From positions 2,418,001 through 2,482,000 of the forward strand of contig JALJCS010000050.1 in the NCBI GenBank assembly GCA_023055355.1: 64,000 nt of DNA, in the 5' to 3' direction. Positions 11,301-23,300 of the stretch are shown one piece after another. The stretch comes from Agelaius tricolor (Eukaryota > Chordata > Aves > Passeriformes > Icteridae). A program made the translations under genes and the position numbers. Positions within the stretch are counted from its first letter, which is position 1. Every line of letters begins with the position of its first letter. Under the pieces are notes generated by a model that did no database searches, was not told the origin of the DNA, and saw nothing but the letters and a program-made list of their open reading frames with translations.

Positions 11301-14300
11301 CAGAACTTGATTTTCAATATTTTTAAGCCATCTATATTCAAATTTTATCTATTATTTTATACTATATGATGTCAGTACCATTGGTCTTTGTTAAATTCTT
11401 TAAATGTATGTAATTTTCCATTTTTGGCAGTACTTTTATATACATATATATAAATATATTTATATATATTTTTAATATATTTATTTATATGTATATTTAT
11501 ATTTGTATTTTATATATTTATTTATATTTTTATATAATATATTTATATTTATATTTATATGTACTTTTATAAATATCCTATTTTTAAAAATATTAACATC
11601 TTTTTTTGTTTAGTACATAATGAAGAAATGTTAAAGGAATTCCAGGTCAGTAAAGAACATTTGAGGGCAGAGCTGGAAGAGGCTAAAATGTCATTGCAAA
11701 AGGCAGAGGTACCCCTTGCTTATAGTTTTACAGTAGAAATAGACTAGAGGAGTATTTGCATAAATAATTATGGATACTTTAGACATGAAACAGCTGTAGC
11801 TGTTTGTTGCAAAACATGTTTAGAAATGATATCATGTCTTGAAGGTTACTCAAAAGAACTTGGAAACTGAGCTCCAGACTAGAGTGAAAACATTAATTCA
11901 GGTTACTGGAGAAAAGGAAGAGCAGGAGGAAGAATGTAAAAAAATGAAGGCTTTGCTTGCAGCCCTGACAGAGGAGTTGGAGACTTCTGTTGCCAATTTG
12001 AAAAGCTTGCTGCAAGAAGAGCAAAATAGGTAAATTAATGAGTTTCAATTCCAAGAGTGATCTTACAGGTTGCAGTCTATGACAAAATCAAGAACCATTG
12101 GAAATGAAGCTGAAATTTGGAGGTTTTTTCCACACAGTGGTCTAAATGCAGAGAATTGAATGTAAATTTTTTTGTTGGTGATAGTTGATACTGGTCTATA
12201 AAAAGTAAATTTTTGCCCCCTCCAACTTCCATAACTCTGTCTTTAAGAAATAGAGATTTCTGTAGGTATATATTTGTTTACTTTTATGTCTACTGTTCTG
12301 AGGTTGTAAAAGTGTAATTTGATATGTGCTGCAGGCAGATTCATCATCTGCCTGTTGAAAGGTAAATGTTCTTAAAGTGCTTGTGCTAAGACTTTGTCTT
12401 ATTGTCCTTGAAGTTTCAAATGCAGTGAGTGCTTTGTACCCTACATTTGGGGTTTTTAATTTACCATTTTCTTAGATTAAAGAAATATGAAGATGATTCA
12501 AAGCTGCTTACCTTGGAGCTCCAAAAGAAATCTGCTGAACTGGGTAAGGCTTGTAGAAAGGCAGAAAATGAGCCAGGCAGTAATAAAAATGCTTTCTGCT
12601 GTTGTCTGGAAATGGACTGTCTCTAGTAGGTGGAGAAATGATTTTACAGTACCTGTACCTATCAGGAATGCCTGAATTTATTTTGACTCAGCTGATCCCT
12701 TTTCTTTGGGGGTCATTGGTACTGGCAGCAGCCAAAGGGCAGTGCTGTGCAGAGCTCCAATAGTGAGACCATTCCTGCATGAATTCTTCTGGAGGTAATT
12801 TTGGTTTCCAGCTAAGAGCAGCAGCACTGCAGGTGCCAGGAGTGACTTCTGCAGCAGAGATAAAACCCTCCCATTGAGGTTTCTGGGACCCTCCCCGTGC
12901 TGGAAGTGGAATGATGCTGGCAGGGGTTGTCTTTAAATATCATCAATTTGATATCCTGTGCTTTCTAGGGATGTGCTCCTTAGTCCCCAGAGTAAGAGCT
13001 CTGCCTTGCTGCTGAGAACTTGCAAAAAATACCAGCACTGTCAATGTGCACATAGAAACCATTTGGAAGTCAGTAACAACTGGTTTCCTTTCTCAGCATA
13101 TCCATGTGGTACCTTCAGCAGTTCAGATTTTTTTCTGGAACAATGCAGGTGCATCAATACTTGCAGAATACTCTAGTCTAACAGTCCATGGTTATTTGAA
13201 GTTATAATTGTGGAAAACATAGAAAGGCTCTAAATTTTATTTAAGATAAATATTTAGTTTCTCTTCAGATAGAGATTTGCTAATGTCTGAATCATTTTTT
13301 CAAGTCTACATTTAGATTAAGTCATAAATTAGCTTTTCAGCTTCTTAACTTAATCCAACAAATTTTGAGAACTGGGTATTGCAAAGGGGTAAATGTTTTC
13401 TACTGCCTGCTAAATCTGAAAAATCATTTTTGTTCCATTAATTTTACATTCCATGTGCTGTAGAAGAGATGACTAAAGTAAAACATGATAAAGAAGTGCA
13501 CCTTGAAGAGCTGTCAGAAACTCTGGTAAATATTCATTTTATTAATCTCATGGCATTTGCTCTTCATATGAAATTCCTCTTGCTTTGTAAGTATCTTAAA
13601 TGTCATAAATAAACACCATCTAGTCTACCTTAACATTTCTACTAAACTTTCTCACACACAATTTCAGTGTTTTCTTTGGAGAACTTTTTTATTGCCACTG
13701 TTTTTCTTGTCTCCTGTGCTTTTGGTTTTTCTTGTCTCCCATGGTTTTGGTTTTCCTTCTCAAGGTTTTTGGTTATTTCCTTCTTTGTTCATGCCCATTC
13801 AAATGCCACTCCCTGTGGATATAAAGTTTTCCCATTTGTTCTTCCTTACAGGAAGGTAATTAGCTCTGGCCTCTGTGAACCCTGCTGTACTGTGACACAG
13901 GCCCATTTTCTGTCACAGGAGTCTCAGCTATATGAAATACACTCTGAACAGAGGTTTCTTTTCATTATGATTTTAGATTTACAAGCCTAACAAGAATCCA
14001 TATCAACTCAAGTTAAGATAGTGGGAAATCAGGTGTGCATTTTACTGTGTTTGCTTGTTCTAATCTGTGCATTGAGTGTTCTGAACTGAGTTTCACTCAT
14101 TTTCTAAAATGGGCAAATTGGAGGGCTTTGACTGAAGAAGAGTCTTGAGGCTACTGTAGAAAATATGCAGAGAGAGAAAAATGTGGAGAGAGCAATGAAA
14201 ATGCTCTCCAGATGAGAGAGGTCTGAAGTAGGGCAATAGTAACATGTTTTTAGAAATAGTGAAGTTGCACATCATGACTTGGACACAAGTTTATGCATAA

Positions 14301-17300
14301 GAAACAGCACCCAGAGCAGTGTCCCACCCTAATTTTGCAGCCCAGGTAATTAAACTCACAGCAGGGGACAGACATGAACAGCACTGGTGTCACAGTTCAC
14401 TATCTCACAGCACTTCCAGATCCCAGCAGAGACTGGAAAGATCCAGCCTGGATAATCCATGCCATGGATGTTGTTGGGTTCTTCTGAAAGCCTTGTGCTC
14501 TTAGTTCATGTCTGATAACCTCCAGCAGTTGGAGTTTGCACATGGATACTCAAAACTCTTCATTTTGCAGAAAGAATTCCAGGATTTGAAAGCACAGCTG
14601 ACAAGTACAGCTGAGAAGGAACAAGATTATTTAAAGCAGCTTGTGACTCTGAAAACAGATCTTGAACAAGAGGCGTATGACCATTTTGAAAATATAATAT
14701 TTAATTCGTTTTGGTGGAGCTGCTTTAATCCACAGGGAAATGAACTAGGATTGTTTTCTAATCAAACTTTTGAACCACATATATGCCATTAATTCTAGAC
14801 TTACATTTCTAAATTCCACTTTCTCCATTTGTATGTATTCTATGGCATATGTAGTTGTTCCATATCTCTTTGACTTATTTAACAAGAAGAGAAAGTTTCT
14901 GAATTCATGGTTAATCTTGCTTTGAACTACATCATCTTCATTAACCATTAGATTTATATAAAAGTTGACTCTGATTTTCTTTCCTTCTTCTGTCACCTTT
15001 TTACATCTCTCTGACTCTGCTGCAAAGCTTATATTTGTAGATAAAGGCCTGGACTTCATTCAGCATGGAATAAGACTTGATAACGGGTATGTTTAATTTA
15101 AAAGGAGATTTCAAAATGCATCTTTTTATTCCTCTTGGCCATTTGTTTGAAATTAGGTTAAGGAATGAACAACTAACAGTGTATCTCAGTAAGCTTTCAC
15201 TAGAGAAAGAACAAACAGCACAAGAGAAAAATGCTGTGGCTGCAGAAGTCAAGAAACTGCAAGAACAACAAGAGGCAAGTTGTAAACTTCCAGGTTTCAT
15301 GAAAGGACAATACTCAATTTGACAAATTACTCAGTTTTACAAATTAGATGATGAGCTGCAACATGACTTGGGTCTGTAGAGTACCTGAGCTGTTTTTTGT
15401 GTTTGAGTTGGAAAGGAAGTGTATTTACACTTGTGAGCAAGGCAGCTCAGTGTGCTTTGGATGTCTTTGAATTTTTTAAGAAGTCACTTTGAATTTTATT
15501 TCTTTGCTGACACATGGGTCTTTATTTAGGATAGTAAGAAAAAAGAAGAAAATACAAAGCAGTTAGTTGAAAATCTAGAAGAGGCAAATAGCCAGCTAAG
15601 GCAAGTAAAAACAAATATTAATAACTGATATTGTGAAAGGAAGTAGACTCAAATAGTTAGTTGTGTTCAAATGCTGCTTTCTGGGATTGTTTTGATTAAT
15701 GTTTTTTCTAGATTATATAGCTAAACAGAAACTATTCAGAATTGCTGTTGGCCAAGTAGAAATTTTCTCAGATTAGAAATACCAATTGCTGCAGGAACAG
15801 TGTTTGCCATCATTTTGTATTACATAGTAGGAGCTGTCTTGTTGTGCATTAGACACCTCAGGTGAGAAGGCAATGAAAGTGGAAGGTGAAGGTCATGGAT
15901 TAAATGTGACAAGGCAAAACTGGGTAAGAGTTACTCTCTGTATCACCAGTTCAATAGACAGGCAGCTCCCATGTTTCACAGCTGCATTGCAATAGTCCAG
16001 GTGAGGATGTATTTTCCTTGGCTTAGCTGGAACATCTTTTCCTACTTCAAAAAAGTATGGACAGTTCACAGATTGACTTACTGGGCATGTTGCTGCATTT
16101 TAAGAACATTTTCATTGAGCAGCTTATGAAGTTCCCATCAACATTAGCAGCTCTTTTTAGAAAATAAAAGAAGGGTTTCTTAGAAGTACTGAAAATAAGT
16201 TAAAGGCAAGAAGGAAATATTTACTAATGCTTGTTAATTTGGCACTTAGAAATGAACTGGAGTCTTTGAAGGAGAAAATGGCAAAGACAGGTGAAGAGAT
16301 GAGAAGTACACTGGATGAAAGAGAAGAAAATGTATGTCCTGTGTCATGAAAATATCTTACAGAACCTGTAGGACAGCATTAAATGTAAAATCTGTGTTGG
16401 GATTTTTCTGCAAAGCTCTGCCTGGGGGATGTGATCTCTGCCAGAGGTTTCTTCTCTCTCAGCTGCTGCCAGCTGTGCCATTGTGTGTGCCCATGCTGAG
16501 CCCTGGTATTTCAAAAGACAAGCACAGTCACGGGGATCTTCACTCTTTGCTGCAAGTTTCATATTAAAGATTTGGTTGTTTTCAGGCAAACAGAGAACCT
16601 GCTTTTCTGATTTTTCATATACCCACACAGTGATGGATGGGCTCTGGATTAGCTTTTTATATGTAGTGTGAGTTTTAGCTTAAATAGATTCAAACATTTC
16701 TACTTTTCTTTCTATTGGTTCAAAGCAACCTGGGGCTTTTAGCAAATTTCAAAATTTCATGGTAACAGTCAAAGATTTACAATTGTCATTTCAGGTTAAG
16801 AGTACTGAAAATGAAATTTCAAGAAAGGAAAACCATTGAAGATTCTAGAAAATAATTGGGACAATTAATTTTTTCATGGATGTAGGGAACTTCCTACAAG
16901 TGTATTTTTAAATTGTGAAGATATTGGGGTATTTTTCTTCTTCTTTCTTAATTCCATAACCACTAAGGAACTGGTTCACTGCTATTGATTAACATCTTGT
17001 GGTACTTTATGGCTAAAACTCTGATTATTCTAACATGTCAGCTGGTGTTGCAGTCCCATTGGAACAAACCAGACTGGTGCAAGTGCAGGTTTGAGAACAT
17101 TTGCAGGAATTGCTCACATAGGGAGTCATTTGTAGAACTTACTAATGAATGTCTGAAATCTCTCTTTCAGATGAACAATTTAAAGAAGCAGGTGGAAAAT
17201 AAAACCAAATGCATTGAAGAGTTGCAGCAGGAGGTGGGTAGAGATTTTCATTTCACAAATACATAAACACATTATATTTTGGGTTGCCTTTTCAGCAGGT

Positions 17301-20300
17301 TTGTGTCTGCTGTGATGTCTTTAGATACACCTATGTAATTTAAAAATTCTCCTTTCTTATCCTAACCCTGAGCAAATTAGGGAGTCATCTCAGGAATCAC
17401 TTGATTTGTTAAATGTGCCTTAATTTGAAAAGAGCAATTACAAAAATAATATCTTTAATGAACTTCTACTCTTTTTCATTTAGTGCATAGTGTTATTTTT
17501 GTACTTGTAATAAGTTTCTCAGTTACCACTTGTAGAAAATAATTCTGCACTAGCACAAACTGTAGTAACTTCACTGTAAAAATAAAGAACTTGTATTTTT
17601 TGTCATGACATCTTCACACCTTCTGTCAGCAGCATCTTAGTTGTAATTCCCATTCTGCACCTCATTTGTTATTCCCTGCTCTTGCTCAGGAGGAGCCTTT
17701 CTTAAGGTCCTGAAGAAACAGTCATTATCACAGAAATTAGTTGAACATTCATTTGTTTGAAGAATTGTTCTGGAACCTGAGCTGCACAACAGAGAGTTAT
17801 TTGCCTGATGAAAGCTGGAATTTCTTGATGCAGTTAAACCATTACATAATTCTATTTACTTATTAAGGTACAGTGCTTGTTTTGTTTTATTTCAACAGAA
17901 TAAGGTGCTGAAAAAGAAACTTACTGCAGAAAGCAAGAAAAGCAATACTTATGAAGGGAAGGTAGGTTTAAATAACATCATGTAGAAGATGAGGTGAGTG
18001 TTTTTAAGTGCCACTGTAAGTAATGATAATACTTGTTCAATACGTTCTGAGCTGCTTTGGGATCTGGGATACAGACTTTGCAGGAATGAGCTCACAGTTT
18101 TTAGAAGATGCTTCCATTTTTAATCATTGGGCACTGACTGTTGGACATTTAAGAGATGGATTCACATTGCAATTAATGATGTTTCTAATCTGTTCCTTTT
18201 TTTTTTCCTTTTATTGATAGTGGACTGAACAGGGTTCAGCACCCTCATTGTAACAGAAAAGCATTTAAAAGACATATACATATATGTGTATATATATATA
18301 TTACTTTTTTAAGGCTGTTCTTTAAATGTGTTCTGCAGTGGCAATCCTTCTGATGGGAATATTGTGTCCAGCTTTGGGTACTGCACTTGAAGAAAAGTGG
18401 ACTTCTTTGAGGATATTCATATGATAAACTTAAAAGGAAAAACTGTAATCAAGATGCACAGCTGGGAAAAAAATGTACCATAAAAGCTGTGAAAATCTGA
18501 TACAGATTTACAAGAGAGGGAATCAAATCTCCATCTGTATTTGTTTTTTTCTGAGGCATTCACAGCATTTAGGGTGACTGCTTAGGGCAGTCTTCCCCAC
18601 TGGGCTGTTGCCATTCTTTCCTTGAGTATTTTCCAACTCACTTCAGGCCAAAGTTCAACTCTTTATTAAAAAAAAAAGCTGAACTTTTAAATAGGAAACA
18701 CTTTAATCATATACCTGAACAGTAACAGTGTGTTTGTGCTCAAAAACAAGAGGTAAGAAAAATCATTAACACAGTAATTCCTAAACAAATAACAGCAGCA
18801 ATTCTGCATTCTCAAAAGGTGAATAAATTGCAGTTAGAGATGGAAAATAGGAACAAGCAACATAAGGAAGCAGTTGACATCTATCAAAAAGACATAGAAA
18901 CAAGAAAAGGAAATGAAAATAAACTTCGTGAAGAGGTGAGAGGTGTTAATTTTTACTGCAATTTAATTTTTTTTAATTTAAAATGTTTTTATGAAGCTTT
19001 ATTGGCCAGAGTCCTTGCTCTTCCATTTCAGACATGAATGGAATTTGTGTATGCCTGTGAGCAAAGCTTCAGTACATGAGGTGCTTAGGCTGACGTATTT
19101 GAATATGTCTTTGAAAATAAGAACTCCATTAAAACTTCTTGCTTTCAAGATATAGTTCAAAGAAATTCCACCCTTGGTATAAAGTCAGCATAGTTAAATT
19201 AGATTATAACTTCTCCCATATTAGTATTTTTCTGCCCACACTTTTTTTTTTGATGGCAATGCTAAGAAATGTTAGGGCAGAGTGCTTGAAATGGCCTTTT
19301 GGTTTGAAGTGAACTTGCCTGCCATGGCTGTACCTTTGATCTTGCCCATTTTAACAATCTGCAGAAAAGATGAGGGATTTGAAAGGGATCTGAAAAGCAA
19401 ATAAAGCCCAAGTGGGACTGCAAACTTTGCACCCACAGGGGAAAGAAGAAATTAAGATTAAAAAGAAATGTATGGTTATGTTGATGAATGAAATGCAATT
19501 TATTACTGACAGGTAGAAAAGATGAGGTTGCTTTGTGATGAAACAGCAATGATACAGAGAGAAACTGATGCCAGATGTCAGCACAAGCTAACTGAGATGA
19601 TGGCACTGATGGAAAAGCACAAGGGAAGAGATTTTCCTGCTTGCTGTGGTTTGCAGTGTGTGATACCATGTTAACAGCATGTTTATAACTTGTGATACCA
19701 CGTTCATGACCTTTCCAAAGCAGAAACAGGCCTGAATCTGGGAAAAGGAAGCTGAACACATGCTGGACTTTGCATCATCGAAAATCAAATTCATTTGAAG
19801 ATTTTCAAAAGATTCCTATGGGCAGATAAATTCCATTCATCTAAACTTCTGGGATTTTTAGATTTTTTTCAGTTCAGGCTTCCTTTGATACCATCTGAGT
19901 GCAATATTTTTCAGTATCAGTTTGGCTCTTTCTCTGAGATGCCTTAGTGACTGTCAGCAGTTTAGCTGACACATTTTAGTTTTCCTTTCTGTTCCTCTAT
20001 TTTGCAATATCTTTAGCAGATACATTAATAAAGATGGCACAGCTGGCTCTTAGTGCTGAGCCCATATTGCTGCACAGAAATCAAGCACTCTCTGCCAGTC
20101 CACAAAATAATACTTGAATTGAGCATTTTCTGGTTTACAGTTTCTGCAGAAGCATCAATGAATCTTTTCTTTCTGAATCTTAAGAGCCTGGTTTGAAAGA
20201 AATGATGTTTTAAGATTGGATAACTCTATAATTGTAACATTTAGTCACATGTTTTGAGTTTGTTGTTGGTTTGGTTTTTTTTAACCCAGAATGAATATGA

Positions 20301-23300
20301 TAAAATGGTTGAAGAAAAAGATGCAGAGTTAAAAGTCTATAAAATGAAACAGCAAAAGCAGTTCTCATCAGCAAGAGCACTGGTAAGGAGTACTTTCCAA
20401 TGTGCAGTAATTCAGTGAAGGGGCTGATGTCCTTGTGGAGTGGTTTTATACTGGCTAAGGGCCAGGCACACACAACAAAAACATTCACTCATTTTTCTCT
20501 GCTGTAGTTGAGCAGAGGAGGGGAAAGAAAAATTCAAGTTGAGATAAGGATTAGGAGAAAAACACTTTGAGGGTAAAGCAGATTCAAACTTAAATAGCAT
20601 CAAAAATTTTATTATTAATAGAATTAAAAATGGGTAATGAGAATTAAAATAAACCTTTAAAACACCTTTTTTCCCAATCCCTGCCTCTTGCCCACTGACA
20701 GCACAGAGAGACAAAAGATGTGATCTTCAGTCAGTTTGTGACTTCTAAAAATCTTTTTTCAGTTTGCTTAGAGAGTTTCTTTTTCCTGCTGTGCTCTGGG
20801 TCTTTCCCACCAGAGACAGTTCTCTGGGAACTTTTCCAGTGTGGTTTTAATTTTTACCAGTAGCAGTCCCACCCAAGCTGCTGCAGCAGATCTTATTCTG
20901 GGCACTAAAAACTCCAAATGTTTCTAGAAATGAATTGGAGTAGCAGTGTGTTTGTGTCTGCTCTTGCAGATAGTGTGTCATGCTCTGACTTCCCACTTGG
21001 AATAGGAAACTTTTGTTTTAAATATTTCGATTGTGCCCTCTCAGCCCTGTTCTCCCAAGTGTTTTAAGGTCTTACCTTGAACATTTCTGATCAAGTCCCT
21101 GTTTCTTATAGTGCTTCAGTCTTTTTTAACAAGCTAAAGCAAAGCTTCAAGTATAGGGCTGAAAAGCAAATAGAATTCTCTTGTGTATCTAATGAGTGTC
21201 CCTGTTAATTACTGTCTCACTTGGGACTGTTTTCTTTTTTCTGGGCTGTGCATAGTTAACCCTGTCCTTTATTTAATGGTTTGTAGGAAAATGAGCTGTC
21301 ATGTTTGAAAAGTGAACTGGCCTCCCTTTAGGAACAACTGAAAGCAGAAATTGAAGAGAAGGTGGAGTTTTTTATTCACTGTGCAGTGGGGGTGAGAGGT
21401 GTGGCCTGGGCTTGTGCTGTGGGAGGAGTTGGATAAGAAATGAAACTGAACAGAAAAACAGGGACTTTTGAATGCTGGGGTTGTGCTAAACCTGGTCATA
21501 TATTTGTGTGAACTTTGTAACAGTCTGTGATTATAGATTATATATAAATTAACAACAAAACAAAACTCTCCTTTATTTTAGTTAACTTTAACTAGCTAAA
21601 GCAAAAAAGTTCCCTAAACTGTAGGGTTTTTTTCAGTGACTTTTGAATGCTGGGGTTGTGCTAAACCTGGTCATATTTTTGTGTGAGCTTTGTAACAGTC
21701 TGTGATTATAGACTGTGCTCTGTAATTACACCAAGAAGATTTTTAACAACTGAATTCAAAGAAATATTTCCTTGCTGTCACATAACTCTTTTGTAGGAGA
21801 ATCTTGTAAAAGAGCACTCTCACAGTATGATTCCTGAAAGTGAAAAGAAACACAAGGTAACTTCAACTTTGTAATTGCTTTTAGAATTTGGTAGTGTTTA
21901 TATGTGTAGAATCAATTGAAGTGCCATGATAATTTATTTGCATTCAACAAAAGACATTGGAATGCTTTGGACTTCAAACTTTTTAAAGAAAATAAAAATT
22001 TATGTTCCTGGGACTCCTAAACCTTGTTTAGATCTATACAGTGAATCTACTCATGTAAAAATAGAAAGTCTCCAAATTATATTCCTAAAATAAAAAAGAT
22101 AAAAATAAAAAATATCTCCTTCAGTGCAGGAAGCCCCTTGGGCAGTCCAACACTGAAGTTTTGTAGCTCCTAACAGTGAATTTTTCTTGTTGCATTTTTC
22201 TGCCTGTATTTCTTACTTCTCTGTAGATGATTTTTTTTTTCCCCCTGGGATAAGAAGGGATTTTAAAGGGTCCTACCATTCCATGGAGATATTAGACAGC
22301 AGTTTCTGGAAGGGCTCCCACTGTGTAATTTTTCTTGCTCAGTTGTTGATTTTTTTATGTCTCTGGAATTGTTTTACTCAGTCTTAAAAGTGTCCATTTG
22401 TAAAGGCACTTTTCCTCTATGGAAGAGAACAAAGCTGATCTAGCTGTAAAAATGGTCAAAGTGTCAAAGTAGTCCTGACTGCAGAACTTACCCTTCTTCC
22501 CTGTCAGGAGTTCACTTGTGGGTTTCATATTGGAGCAATGGAATCCAGCACCACTTTGATGTTATCTGTCTGAAAAAGGACTGCACTGGACCATTCAAGG
22601 CTTCTCAGTTTAACTTCTAGTGAAAAGACTATTTTAAGTAACACCAATCTTGATATAGCTATCAATCTTTCTCTGAAAGCCTTTCCCTGCAGTTTTGTTT
22701 GTTCCCATTTTCTTTGATGTTTGATATGGTCCACATGTCGTGGCTACAGTTCAGAATAACCTGAATTTCTGCAGATAAGCATGAAGAACTGAAATACAAT
22801 GTGCCATGAAACTCAGCTCTTCCATAGCTTCCCCTTCATTCTCCTCATTTGGCAACAAAAATAATATAAAAAATGCTATTTCCACCCCACCCCACTTTGT
22901 TTGGGTCACTGCTTCGTGTTTGGATGGAAAGAGAAGAGTTCCACCATTTCTCTCAGGTGAATTCTTGGACACTCAGACTGTAAACTGGCTCCTGAGTTTG
23001 GCTTTAGATTCCATTCTTGCCCCATAAAATAAAATCTAAAAATAGAAACGTTTTCTTTCCCAGACATATGCTATAAAGACTCCTCCAATGGATAAAATGC
23101 ACAGTGGAAGAAGCACAAACCTGCCTTCAGAGCAGAGCAGCAGGAAAAAGCAGAAAGTGCTTGTGCAGCTGGACACTCAGTCAGACAGCTCTGAGCACAC
23201 TGACCTCCTGGTAAGAGTCAGAGAGCAAATCCTGTGCTGAGCACTTCTTTGTGCTCACTGCTGGCTCTGAGAATGAAAATAAACAGTTTGGGCTTCCACA

